From Pseudomonas fluorescens (lineage in GTDB: Bacteria; Pseudomonadota; Gammaproteobacteria; Pseudomonadales; Pseudomonadaceae), in the NCBI GenBank assembly GCA_902825215.1, contig LR782234.1, forward strand, positions 5,473,001-5,537,000: DNA of 64,000 bases, given 5' to 3'. The notes under the pieces were generated by a model that was given only the letters and a program-made list of their open reading frames with translations, had not been told where the DNA came from and ran no database searches. Positions 16,984 through 24,633 of this stretch are shown piece after piece (position 1 is the stretch's first letter; the number at the start of each line of letters is the position of its first letter). The translations under genes and the position numbers were made by a program.

Positions 16984-17444
16984 TCTTGCACCGGTTCGCG
17001 GGCGAGGCGGTCGATCTCTTCGCGGAATTCGTTGAGGTCCTGGAAGCGCTTGTATACGGAGGCGAACCGGATGTAGGCGACCTCATCGAGCTTTTGCAGT
17101 TCGGCCATTACCAGTTCGCCGACCACAAGGGATTTGACCTCGCGCTCGCCGGTGGCGCGCAACTTGTGCTTGATGTGAACCAGAGAGGATTCGAGGCGCT
17201 CGACGCTCACCGGACGTTTCTCCAGCGCGCGCTGCATGCCGGCACGGAGTTTTTCTTCGTCGAACGGTTGGCGGCTGCCGTCGGTTTTGATCAGGCGCGG
17301 CAACACCAGTTCGGCCGTCTCGAACGTCGTGAAACGTTCGCCGCAGGCCAGGCATTCACGCCGGCGGCGCACCTGTTCGCCCTCGGCGACCAGACGCGAG
17401 TCGATGACCTTGGTGTCGTTGGCACCGCAGAAGGGACAGTGCAT
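16980..17444 (-). CDS. nrdR: Transcriptional repressor NrdR
   Basis: A 154-residue repressor of ribonucleotide reductase genes. The zinc ribbon uses Cys3, Cys6, Cys31 and Cys34 (MHCPFCG and CLACG). An ATP-cone domain follows (about residues 49-139, starting LPRLIKTDGSRQPF), which senses (d)ATP. The start at ATG 17444 was chosen because the zinc ribbon must begin at residue 1-3; a longer upstream reading adds unrelated residues. It is the first gene of the minus-strand rib block and is divergent from the YbaY-like gene. Confidence 0.97.
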   Translation of the reverse strand: MHCPFCGANDTKVIDSRLVAEGEQVRRRRECLACGERFTTFETAELVLPRLIKTDGSRQPFDEEKLRAGMQRALEKRPVSVERLESSLVHIKHKLRATGEREVKSLVVGELVMAELQKLDEVAYIRFASVYKRFQDLNEFREEIDRLAREPVQE

Positions 17445-17572
17445 GGTGGCTGGCAACAAAAAAAGGGAGGGCCATGGTAGCGCATCCCGGTGGCAAGACA
17501 AGCCATAGCCTTTGCGGTATACAGAACGGCATGATCGTTTGATCCATGGAATTCATTCTGCCGGAGCCTCCA

Positions 17573-18037
17573 ATGCCGTTACGTCCGCTCGTATTGCTCA
17601 GTCTTTTCAGCCTGCTGGTGGCCTGTGGCAGCGACGCACCCAAGCCCCAGCCGCCAACGCCGGGCCCTGCGCCACAGCAGGCACAGAAAAAAGCCAAAGA
17701 GGCCGCCGAACTCGGCCCGCTGCCGGCCTATCAACGGGAACTGAGCGGCACCCTGCAAGGCGTACCCGCCGGGGCCGAAGTCGAACTGGCGTTGCTGGTG
17801 ATCGATGAAAAGGATCGCCCGCAACAACTGCTCGCCAGCTCCAGCCTGATCGGTACCAATCAGCTGCTGCCGTTTCGCCTGCGCTTCAATCCCGAAGCGT
17901 TTCCGGCCGGTGCGCGGGTTGAGCTGCGTGGTCGCGCCAGCCAGTCCGGCCAGTTGATTCTGCACTTGCCGTCGCAGACCATTTCTCAGCCGACCACCCA
18001 GGCACTGGGCCAACTGCAATTCGTCAAAGCCCCATGA
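17573..18037 (+). CDS. YbaY-like outer-membrane lipoprotein
   Basis: A 154-residue lipoprotein. The start at ATG 17573 is preceded by GGAG with 6-base spacing, and gives a short lipoprotein signal ending LLVAC, with the lipidated Cys at residue 18. A Pro/Gln/Lys linker (residues 22-45) precedes a beta-sandwich domain of the YbaY family (GTLQGVPAGAEVELALLVID, then LPFRLRFNP). Function unknown; homologues are sometimes called type III secretion chaperone-like pilotins, which is not supported here. The stop overlaps the next gene (ATGA). Confidence 0.85.
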   Translation: MPLRPLVLLSLFSLLVACGSDAPKPQPPTPGPAPQQAQKKAKEAAELGPLPAYQRELSGTLQGVPAGAEVELALLVIDEKDRPQQLLASSSLIGTNQLLPFRLRFNPEAFPAGARVELRGRASQSGQLILHLPSQTISQPTTQALGQLQFVKAP

Positions 18038-18687
18038 CCGCACCGCTCGACCTGCAACGGGCCCTGGGTGAACTGCTCGGCGACGCCCGCCTGAAAGCCT
18101 GCGCGTTGCCGGGCACCGATTTGCAGTTATGGCTGATCGACGGCGACAACATGGCCCGCGAATTCAGCCAGGAAGAAACCCAGCGCATCCTGCACGAGCC
18201 GCCCTACTGGAGTTTCTGCTGGGCCAGCGGCCTGGCGGTGGCGCGCTATCTGGCGGCGTGTCCCGAGTGGGTGCGCGGCAAGCGCGTGCTGGATTTCGGT
18301 GCCGGTTCCGGAATTGCCGGGATCGCGGCGGTGAAAGCCGGCGCGCTGGAAGTGGTGGCCTGCGATCTCGATCCGCTGGCGATTGCCGCGTGCCGGGCGA
18401 ATGCTGTGTTGAATGATGTCGAGATGAGTTACTCGACCGACTTCTTCGCCGAGGCCGATCGCTTCGATCTGATTCTGGTCGCGGATGTGCTGTATGACCG
18501 GGCGAATCTGCCGCTGCTCGATGCCTTTCTCAGTCGTGGCCGCGAGGCGCTGGTGGCGGATTCGCGGGTGCGGGATTTCCGCCATCCGTTGTATGAGCGG
18601 ATCGAAATGCTCGAGGCGATGACCCTCCCCGATCTGGCCGAGCCGGAAGAATTTCGGCATGTCAGCCTTTACCATGCGCGGCGCTAG
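18034..18687 (+). CDS. Class I SAM-dependent methyltransferase, METTL20/ETFB-lysine methyltransferase-like
   Basis: A 217-residue methyltransferase. SAM-binding motif I is RVLDFGAGSGIAGIAA at about residues 84-99, with motif II at VVACDLDPLAI and the post-motif ILVADVLYDRANLPLLDAF. The segment PPYWSFCWASGLAVARYL just before motif I is typical of ETF-beta lysine and related protein methyltransferases. The target here is unknown. It overlaps the lipoprotein stop by four bases. Confidence 0.85.
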   Translation: MTAPLDLQRALGELLGDARLKACALPGTDLQLWLIDGDNMAREFSQEETQRILHEPPYWSFCWASGLAVARYLAACPEWVRGKRVLDFGAGSGIAGIAAVKAGALEVVACDLDPLAIAACRANAVLNDVEMSYSTDFFAEADRFDLILVADVLYDRANLPLLDAFLSRGREALVADSRVRDFRHPLYERIEMLEAMTLPDLAEPEEFRHVSLYHARR

Positions 18688-18694
18688 CTAAAAG

Positions 18695-18770
18695 CATCGC
18701 GGGCAAGCCCGCTCCCACACGGGACTTGTGTCGTTCATAACTCACTGTGGGAGCGAGCCTGCTCGCGAAG
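18695..18770. repeat. Hybrid REPIN made of two different REP classes
   Basis: The left arm (18695-18720) is the CGCGGGCAAGCCCGCTCCC class; the right arm (18745-18770) is the GGGAGCGAGCCTGCTCGCGA class, in inverted orientation with a ~24-base core. Confidence 0.85.
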
Positions 18771-18870
18771 GCGCCCTCCCCAGGCAACACATATCCAAAA
18801 CCCGCCCCGCTTCCGGCCACCCCCCACCAAGCCTTATAGTTGCCCCATCCACGCTTTGACGAGATCCCCC

Positions 18871-19743
18871 ATGAGTGAGCAAACGCCGTACATCTTCGAC
18901 GCCACGACGGCCGATTTCGACCAGTCGGTGATCGAGGCTTCCTTCACCAAACCGGTGCTGGTGGATTTCTGGGCCGAATGGTGCGCGCCGTGCAAGGCGC
19001 TGATGCCGATGTTGCAAGGTATCGCCGAGAGCTATCAGGGCGAGTTGCTGCTGGCCAAGGTCAATTGCGACGTCGAGCAGGACATCGTTGCCCGCTTCGG
19101 CATTCGCAGCCTGCCGACCGTGGTGCTGTTCAAGGACGGTCAACCGGTCGACGGCTTTGCCGGTGCGCAACCGGAATCCGCAGTGCGCGCGCTGCTCGAA
19201 CCACATGTGCAAATGCCGCCACCGGCCGCTGCCGACCCGTTCGAACAGGCTCAGGCGCTGTTCGATGACGGGCGTTACGCCGATGCCGAGGCGGCGTTGG
19301 TGGCCCTGCTCCAAGAGGACAACAGCAACGCCAAGGCGCTGATTCTGTACGCACGCTGCCTGACCGAACGCGGTGAGCTGAGCGAAGCGCAGACCGTGCT
19401 CGACGCGGTCAAGAGCGACGAGCACAAAGCCGCACTGGCCGGCGCCAAGGCGCAGATCCAGTTCCTCGGGCTGGCCCGTGACCTGCCGGACGCCGCCGAG
19501 CTGAAAAGCCGTCTGGCGCAAAACCCGCAGGACGATGAAGCGGCCTATCAACTGGCGATCCAGCAGCTCGCCCGTCAGCAATACGAAGCGGCGCTGGAAG
19601 CCCTGCTCAAACTGTTCATTCGCAATCGCAGCTACGGCGAAGGCTTGCCGCACAAGACCCTGCTGCAAGTGTTCGAACTGCTCGGCAACGATCACCCGTT
19701 GGTGACTGCTTACCGGCGCAAGGTCTTCGCCGCGCTGTACTAA
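18871..19743 (+). CDS. cnoX: CnoX/YbbN-type thioredoxin-TPR protein
   Basis: A 290-residue protein: thioredoxin fold (residues ~1-110) with active site WAEWCAPC (Cys38, Cys41), followed by a helical tetratricopeptide-like region (EQAQALFDDGRYADAEAALV and repeats) to the C-terminus. The family (CnoX/YbbN) is a holdase that protects proteins under hypochlorite stress and hands them to GroEL. E. coli CnoX lacks a catalytic CxxC, whereas this protein keeps it and may also reduce disulfides. The start at ATG 18871 avoids an upstream TTG extension. Confidence 0.88.
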   Translation: MSEQTPYIFDATTADFDQSVIEASFTKPVLVDFWAEWCAPCKALMPMLQGIAESYQGELLLAKVNCDVEQDIVARFGIRSLPTVVLFKDGQPVDGFAGAQPESAVRALLEPHVQMPPPAAADPFEQAQALFDDGRYADAEAALVALLQEDNSNAKALILYARCLTERGELSEAQTVLDAVKSDEHKAALAGAKAQIQFLGLARDLPDAAELKSRLAQNPQDDEAAYQLAIQQLARQQYEAALEALLKLFIRNRSYGEGLPHKTLLQVFELLGNDHPLVTAYRRKVFAALY

Positions 19744-19747
19744 GCGT

Positions 19748-20107
19748 TCACTCGATCCAGCTATAGAGCGGCGTGTCGGCGCCGCTCTGCACTTTCACCT
19801 GCGAACTGTGGCGCAAGCGCACCAGCAAACGCTTGCCCGCTGCCGCACTGCCGGTCAGCCCTTCCAGCTGATCAAGCAAGTCCGGACCGCTGAGCTGCCC
19901 GGCCTGACGCAACAGATCCTTCGCCACCTGCCACAACGCATCGTCCTGGCCCTGTGGTTTGGCCGCCGGCACCGATGCCGCCACTTCAGACTGAGCCAGC
20001 GGCGCCTGAGCACTGAGCGCCGAACCAAGCCTGGCCCAGTCACTGTCATCCAGCTCCACCGTCAAATCCACCGGCACCGCGCCGACGGTTCCGCGTATCC
20101 GCAACAT
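19748..20107 (-). CDS. Conserved hypothetical protein
   Basis: A 119-residue protein, start ATG 20107 (MLRIRGTVGAVPVDLTVELD). An N-terminal beta-rich segment, an Ala/Pro linker (about residues 36-52) and a C-terminal helical-plus-basic segment (GKRLLVRLRHSSQVKV) are visible. No signal peptide, membrane segment or catalytic motif. Its position, facing the cnoX stop with only four bases between them, is typical of pseudomonads. Function unknown. Confidence 0.75.
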   Translation of the reverse strand: MLRIRGTVGAVPVDLTVELDDSDWARLGSALSAQAPLAQSEVAASVPAAKPQGQDDALWQVAKDLLRQAGQLSGPDLLDQLEGLTGSAAAGKRLLVRLRHSSQVKVQSGADTPLYSWIE

Positions 20108-20137
20108 TGAATTCGCTCCTGCCTTTTTCCGACCTGC

Positions 20138-20158
20138 ATGCTCCCACGGGACTTGTGT
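20138..20158. repeat. Possible REP remnant
   Basis: TGCTCCCACGGGACTTGTGT closely matches the right edge and core of the hybrid REPIN at about 18711-18730, but the palindromic part is missing. Probably a decayed copy. Confidence 0.4.
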
Positions 20159-20192
20159 AACGCCAAGCACACGGGCAAACTCTGCGCACTTT

Positions 20193-20211
20193 CGTTATAA
20201 GATTACATAAC
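20193..20211. promoter_or_regulatory. Candidate Zur operator before the DUF2796 operon
   Basis: GTTATAAGATTACATAAC (20194-20211) is an interrupted inverted repeat, GTTAT/ATAAC, resembling the GTTATA..ATAAC type of Zur box. It lies about 32 bases before ATG 20243, where it would cover the promoter. The His-rich product of the first gene supports zinc control. Confidence 0.5.
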
Positions 20212-20242
20212 AAACTTTTCACTTTACGCCCCGGAGTTCGCC

Positions 20243-20842
20243 ATGCGTCGTTTGTTGCTCGCTTTGCCGTTTGCCCTGTTGCCGCTGGCCGTTGCCTACG
20301 CCGCTGACGAGCATGACCACGATCATGACCATGAGCACGGCAGCCTCGGCGCCCATGAACACGGCGTGGGTCGACTGAATGCCGCGCTCGATGGCCAGAC
20401 TCTGGAGCTTGAGCTGGAAAGCCCGGCGATGAACCTGGTGGGTTTCGAGCATGCGGCCACTTCGGACGCTGACAAGGCCAAGGTCGCTGCCGCTCGTGCG
20501 CAGCTGGAAAAACCGTTGGCGCTGTTCAGTCTGCCGGCGGCGGCCGGTTGCAAAGTGGCCAGTCAGGAACTGGAAAGTCCGCTGTTTGGCGACAAGCCGG
20601 ATGCCGACGATCATGACGAAGATGAAGCGGACAAGGACGGCCACGAGCATCACCACGAGCACAGCGAAATCCATGCGCACTATCAGTTCACTTGCACTGC
20701 GCCAGGTGCGTTGAAGACGCTGGATCTGACGAACCTGTTCAAGACCTTCCCGGCCACGCAGAAGGTTCAGGTACAACTGATCAGCGCCAGCGGCCAGCAA
20801 GGTACGGAAGTGACGGCCAAAGCCGCGTCGCTGAAGTTCTAA
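20243..20842 (+). CDS. His-rich periplasmic DUF2796 protein (ZrgA-like zinc-binding protein)
   Basis: A 199-residue secreted protein: signal peptide MRRLLLALPFALLPLAVAYA, then a His/Asp cluster (EHDHDHDHEHG) right after cleavage and a second His-rich loop (HDEDEADKDGHEHHHEHSEIHAH, about residues 124-146). The flanking core matches DUF2796. Family knowledge: DUF2796 proteins are zinc-uptake-associated in Vibrio (ZrgA) and Zur-controlled in pseudomonads. It is the first gene of a four-gene set with an ABC ATPase, an FtsX-type permease and a DUF3299 protein; a REPIN separates it from the ATPase gene. Confidence 0.85.
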   Translation: MRRLLLALPFALLPLAVAYAADEHDHDHDHEHGSLGAHEHGVGRLNAALDGQTLELELESPAMNLVGFEHAATSDADKAKVAAARAQLEKPLALFSLPAAAGCKVASQELESPLFGDKPDADDHDEDEADKDGHEHHHEHSEIHAHYQFTCTAPGALKTLDLTNLFKTFPATQKVQVQLISASGQQGTEVTAKAASLKF

Positions 20843-20858
20843 GACTCACCGAATATCC

Positions 20859-20953
20859 ACTGTGGGAGCGAGCCTGCTCGCGAAAGCGGTACTTCAGTCA
20901 CACTTATATCGACTGATCCGGCGCCTTTGCGAGCAGGCTCGCTCCCACAGGGG
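20859..20953. repeat. REPIN inside the DUF2796-ABC gene set
   Basis: Inverted REP copies at 20859-20885 and about 20927-20953, core about 41 bases. It lies between the first and second genes of a co-directional set, so it may set differential mRNA stability. Confidence 0.88.
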
Positions 20954-20980
20954 TTCAGTCTCAACCATGAAATTGGTGCC

Positions 20981-21691
20981 ATGACCCAAGCACTCATCGA
21001 ACTGTCCGACCTGGGCTTCAACTGGCCCGGTCACCCGCCGTTGCTGGACATTCCGGCGTTTCGCCTGGAAGCCGGCGAGACCCTGTTCCTCAAAGGCCCG
21101 AGCGGCAGCGGCAAGACCACCCTGCTCGGTTTGCTCGGCGGTGTGCAGAAGCCGGGCCGTGGCAGTATTCGCCTGCTCGGCCAGGAGCTGACCGAGCTCT
21201 CCGCCGGTGCCCGCGACACGTTTCGTGTCGACCATACCGGCTACATTTTCCAGCAGTTCAACCTGCTGCCGTTTCTCTCGGTACGCGAGAACGTCGAATT
21301 GCCCTGCCACTTCTCGAAACTGCGCGCCCAGCGAGCGAAACAGCGCCACGGCAGCGTCGATCAGGCCGCCGCGACCCTGCTCGCGCACTTGGGGTTAAAG
21401 GACGAAAGCATCCTCAGCCGCCGCGCCGATTCGTTGTCGATCGGCCAGCAACAACGGGTCGCGGCTGCGCGCGCCCTGATCGGCCAGCCGGAACTGGTGA
21501 TCGCTGACGAGCCGACTTCAGCACTGGATTACGACGCCCGCGAGAATTTCATTCGCCTGTTGTTCGCCGAGTGCCGCGAGGCCGGTTCCAGCTTGCTGTT
21601 TGTCAGCCATGACCAGAGCCTGGCGCCGCTGTTCGATCGTCACTTGTCCCTGGCCGAGCTCAATCGCGCCGCCACGTCTGCCGAGGTCTGA
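20981..21691 (+). CDS. ABC transporter ATP-binding protein (MacB/LolD-type)
   Basis: A 236-residue ATPase. Walker A GPSGSGKT is at residues 39-46, the Q-loop at FQQFNLLPFLSVREN, the signature LSIGQQQR (a variant of LSGGQ), and Walker B LVIADEPTSALD. The start at ATG 20981 is the first in-frame Met after the REPIN; upstream sequence belongs to the repeat. The pairing with one FtsX-like permease resembles MacB/LolCDE mechanotransmission systems rather than solute importers. Confidence 0.9.
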   Translation: MTQALIELSDLGFNWPGHPPLLDIPAFRLEAGETLFLKGPSGSGKTTLLGLLGGVQKPGRGSIRLLGQELTELSAGARDTFRVDHTGYIFQQFNLLPFLSVRENVELPCHFSKLRAQRAKQRHGSVDQAAATLLAHLGLKDESILSRRADSLSIGQQQRVAAARALIGQPELVIADEPTSALDYDARENFIRLLFAECREAGSSLLFVSHDQSLAPLFDRHLSLAELNRAATSAEV

Positions 21692-21692
21692 G

Positions 21693-22958
21693 ATGTATCT
21701 GTTTCGTCTGGCCATGGCCAGCCTGGCCAACCGCCGTTTCACCGCTTTGCTCACCGCGTTCGCCATCGCTTTATCAGTGTGCTTGCTGCTGGCGGTCGAG
21801 CGCGTGCGCACCGAAGCCAAGGCCAGTTTCGCCTGCACCATCAGCGGCACCGACCTGATCGTCGGCGCCCGCTCAGGCTCGGTGAACCTGCTGCTGTACT
21901 CGGTCTTTCGCATCGGCAATGCCACCAACAATATTCGCTGGGACAGTTTCGAGCACTTCGCCAACAACCCGAAAGTGAAGTGGGCGATCCCGATGTCCCT
22001 CGGCGATTCCCATCGCGGCTACCGGGTGATGGGCACCACCGCAGCCTATTTCGAGCATTACCAGTACGGCCGTCAGCAGCACTTGGCGCTGGCCGACGGA
22101 CGTGCGTTTGCGACAGATCCGTTTGAAGTAGTGCTCGGTGCCGAAGTCGCCGAAGCGTTGCACTACAAGCTCGGCGACAAACTGGTGCTGGCCCACGGCG
22201 TGGCGGCGATCAGTCTGGTCAAGCACGACGATAAACCGTTCACCGTGGTCGGCATTCTGCAGCGCACCGGGACCCCGGTCGATCGCACGTTGCACATCAG
22301 CCTCGGCGGCATGGAAGCGATCCACATCGACTGGCACAACGGTGTGCCGGCGCGCGGTAATGGGCGGATCACGGCGGATCAGGCGCGCAACATGGACCTG
22401 ACGCCACAAGCGATCACCGCGTTCATGCTCGGCCTCAACAGCAAGATTTCCACCTTCGCCCTGCAACGCGAGATCAACGAATTCCGCGGTGAGCCGATGC
22501 TGGCGATCCTGCCGGGTGTGGCACTCCAGGAATTGTGGAGCCTGATGAGCACCGCCGAAAAAGCGTTGTTCGTGGTCTCGCTGTTTGTGGTGTTGACCGG
22601 GTTGATCGGCATGCTCACGGCGATTCTCACCAGCCTCAACGAGCGTCGCCGTGAGATGGCGATTCTGCGTTCGGTAGGGGCGCGGCCATGGCACATCGCG
22701 AGCCTGCTAGTGCTGGAGGCGTTTGCCCTGGCGCTGACCGGGGTGATCGCCGGACTGGCGCTCCTGTACATCGGCATCGCCGCCGCGCAGGGTTACGTGC
22801 AGGCCAATTACGGTTTGTACCTGCCGCTGGCGTGGCCGAGCGAGTATGAATGGACGCTGCTCGGTGGCATTCTGGCGGCCGCGCTGCTGATGGGCAGCGT
22901 GCCGGCCTGGCGCGCTTATCGCCAATCTTTGGCCGATGGCCTGTCGATCCGTTTATGA
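21693..22958 (+). CDS. FtsX-like ABC permease
   Basis: A 421-residue permease starting two bases after the ATPase stop. It has one N-terminal transmembrane helix (about residues 15-36, FTALLTAFAIALSVCLLLAV), a ~240-residue periplasmic domain of MacB-PCD type, and three C-terminal helices within FtsX-family sequence (LFVVSLFVVLTGLIGMLTAI, RREMAILRSVGARPWHIASL, then two more). The RREMAILRSVGA coupling motif is diagnostic. Such permeases drive work in the periplasm, so extraction or activation of the His-rich partner is possible (inference). Confidence 0.9.
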   Translation: MYLFRLAMASLANRRFTALLTAFAIALSVCLLLAVERVRTEAKASFACTISGTDLIVGARSGSVNLLLYSVFRIGNATNNIRWDSFEHFANNPKVKWAIPMSLGDSHRGYRVMGTTAAYFEHYQYGRQQHLALADGRAFATDPFEVVLGAEVAEALHYKLGDKLVLAHGVAAISLVKHDDKPFTVVGILQRTGTPVDRTLHISLGGMEAIHIDWHNGVPARGNGRITADQARNMDLTPQAITAFMLGLNSKISTFALQREINEFRGEPMLAILPGVALQELWSLMSTAEKALFVVSLFVVLTGLIGMLTAILTSLNERRREMAILRSVGARPWHIASLLVLEAFALALTGVIAGLALLYIGIAAAQGYVQANYGLYLPLAWPSEYEWTLLGGILAAALLMGSVPAWRAYRQSLADGLSIRL

Positions 22959-22969
22959 GGAAGTTCACC

Positions 22970-23488
22970 ATGCCCCGCGCCGTGCTCGCGCTGCTGTTGC
23001 TGATCGCCCTGCCCGTTTGGGCGGCAGCACCGAAGGACCTTACGTGGTCGGAAATGATTCCGCCGGACGCCGCTCCGGAAGTGCCGAACATGACCCCGCT
23101 GCACGACCTGTCGAAAATGGGCGATGCGCTGTCGGCCGAGTCCGCGCCGGCGGCCAAGCAGGACCTGCCGAATGCGCCGGTAGTGCAGAGCCTCGACGGG
23201 CAGAACATTCGTTTGCCGGGCTACATTGTGCCGCTGGAAGTCAGTGAAGAGGGGCGCACCACGGACTTCCTGCTGGTGCCGTATTTCGGCGCCTGCATCC
23301 ACGTGCCGCCACCGCCGTCGAACCAGATCGTGCATGTGAAAAGCGAACTCGGCGTGAAGCTCGACGAGCTGTATCAGCCGTACTGGGTCGAGGGGCCACT
23401 GCAGGTCAAGGCGTCAAGCAGCGAACTGGCGGATGCCGGGTATCAGATGGAGGCGCAGAAGATTTATGCGTATGAGCTGCCGGAGTAA
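22970..23488 (+). CDS. DUF3299 secreted protein
   Basis: A 172-residue protein with signal peptide MPRAVLALLLLIALPVWAAA. ATG 22970 was chosen over ATG 22955 (which overlaps the permease stop as ATGA) because GAGGA lies at 22957-22961 with good spacing; both give the same mature protein. The core GQNIRLPGYIVPLE and YFGACIHVPPPPSNQIVHV is the DUF3299 signature, with a conserved Cys-His pair (CIH) that could bind metal. It is the last gene of the zinc-type ABC set. Function unknown. Confidence 0.85.
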   Translation: MPRAVLALLLLIALPVWAAAPKDLTWSEMIPPDAAPEVPNMTPLHDLSKMGDALSAESAPAAKQDLPNAPVVQSLDGQNIRLPGYIVPLEVSEEGRTTDFLLVPYFGACIHVPPPPSNQIVHVKSELGVKLDELYQPYWVEGPLQVKASSSELADAGYQMEAQKIYAYELPE

Positions 23489-23520
23489 ATACCGGTGGTT
23501 TTGTGCTGTTTGTAAGGACC

Positions 23521-23616
23521 CCATCGCTGGCAAGCCAGCTCCCACAGGTTACGCTGGTGATCACATAATCTGTGAACGACTCGATCACTGTGGGAGCTGG
23601 CTTGCCAGCGATGGGG
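23521..23616. repeat. REPIN of the GGGAGCTGGCTTGCCAGCGA class
   Basis: Inverted copies at 23521-23548 and 23587-23616, a different REP class from most others in the window. It lies between the DUF3299 gene and oprG. Confidence 0.88.
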
Positions 23617-23657
23617 CCCTCAAAGTTCCCCCTAAACCTCGCCCCATCACTGTTTCA

Positions 23658-23699
23658 TTGAGCTGAGTCAAAAGACCGGATCAGCTGGCTTCGTACCAT
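23658..23699 (+). promoter_or_regulatory. Predicted ANR/FNR-dependent (class II) promoter of oprG
   Basis: TTGAGCTGAGTCAA (23658-23671) matches the ANR/FNR consensus TTGAT-N4-ATCAA at eight of ten positions. A -10-like TACCAT lies at 23694-23699. A start near 23706 would place the box centre at -41.5, the class II position. OmpW/OprG genes are known to be anaerobically induced through FNR/ANR. Confidence 0.6.
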
Positions 23700-23737
23700 A
23701 GGGCATCAGATTTTTCTTATGTCCTTTCGGAGCCCCC

Positions 23738-24436
23738 ATGAACAAGTCCTTGCTCAGCGCCTCGCTGTTGGCCCTCGCGCTCGCAGCCCCGCTCGCCCAC
23801 GCCCACGAGGCCGGCGACATTCTGATCCGCGCCGGTGCGATCACCGTCAACCCGAAGGCCGACAGCTCCAGCGTCAAGGTCGATCAGGGGCCGTTGAGCG
23901 GCGCTAATCTGGGCGGCAAGGCGACCATGAGCAGCGACACCCAATTGGGCCTGAACTTCGCATACATGCTCACCGACCACGTCGGCCTCGAACTGCTCGC
24001 AGCCACGCCGTTCGAGCATGACGTCAAACTCAAGGGCACCGCTCTGCCCGCCGCTAACGGCAAGCTCGGCACCCTCAAACACCTGCCACCGACCCTCAGC
24101 GTCGTGTACTACCCGCTGGATTCGAAATCGGCGTTCCAGCCCTACGTTGGCGGCGGCATCAACTACACCTGGATCTATGACGAGCACGTCGGCAGCGAAG
24201 CCAGCGCCAACGGGTTCAGCAACTTCAAGGCGAAAAACTCCTGGGGCCTGGCCTGGCAGGTCGGTGCCGACTACATGCTGACCGACAACATCATGCTCAA
24301 CGCCCAGGTGCGCTACATCGACATCGACACCCGCGCCACCGTCGAAAACAACGCGGTCGCGCCGGGCACTCGCGCTCGGGTCAACGTCGATGTCGATCCG
24401 TTCATCTACATGGTCGGTTTGGGCTATAAGTTCTAA
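23738..24436 (+). CDS. oprG: OmpW-family outer-membrane protein OprG
   Basis: A 232-residue outer-membrane protein: signal peptide MNKSLLSASLLALALAAPLAHA, an N-terminal HEAGDILIRAGAITVNP strand, alternating amphipathic strands of an 8-stranded barrel, and a C-terminal YMVGLGYKF ending in Phe for BAM recognition. OmpW proteins make a narrow hydrophobic channel. The neighbours (DUF2796-ABC set before, epimerase pair after) are as around P. aeruginosa oprG. A GGAG lies just before the start. Hairpins follow the stop. Confidence 0.92.
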   Translation: MNKSLLSASLLALALAAPLAHAHEAGDILIRAGAITVNPKADSSSVKVDQGPLSGANLGGKATMSSDTQLGLNFAYMLTDHVGLELLAATPFEHDVKLKGTALPAANGKLGTLKHLPPTLSVVYYPLDSKSAFQPYVGGGINYTWIYDEHVGSEASANGFSNFKAKNSWGLAWQVGADYMLTDNIMLNAQVRYIDIDTRATVENNAVAPGTRARVNVDVDPFIYMVGLGYKF

Positions 24437-24503
24437 GTCGATTGACCGAACGTTCACGTGGTGGTGAATGAGGCTTCGTGGCAGGCAGGCGTGGAACTGA
24501 CGA

Positions 24504-24538
24504 CAACGGTCCGCCGTTGATCGGGGGACAATGTCCCC
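24504..24538. promoter_or_regulatory. Two tandem hairpins in the oprG 3' region
   Basis: CAACGG-tccg-CCGTTG (24504-24519) and GGGGACA-a-TGTCCCC (24524-24538) are perfect inverted repeats; the second is followed by only TT. They lie between the oprG stop and the strong terminator. Confidence 0.5.
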
Positions 24539-24570
24539 TTGCCACTGGGATGGATTGGTTATTCCGGCCG

Positions 24571-24604
24571 TGAAAAAGGCGCCTGTTGAAGGGCGCCTTT
24601 TTCA
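24571..24604. terminator. Bidirectional rho-independent terminator between oprG and the epimerase gene
   Basis: TGAAAAAGGCGCC, an 8-base loop, then GGCGCCTTTTTCA: perfect 13-bp arms with A/T tracts on both sides, between two converging genes. Confidence 0.9.
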
Positions 24605-24633
24605 TGGGTGGGGATTGTGGGTGAGGGCTTTCG

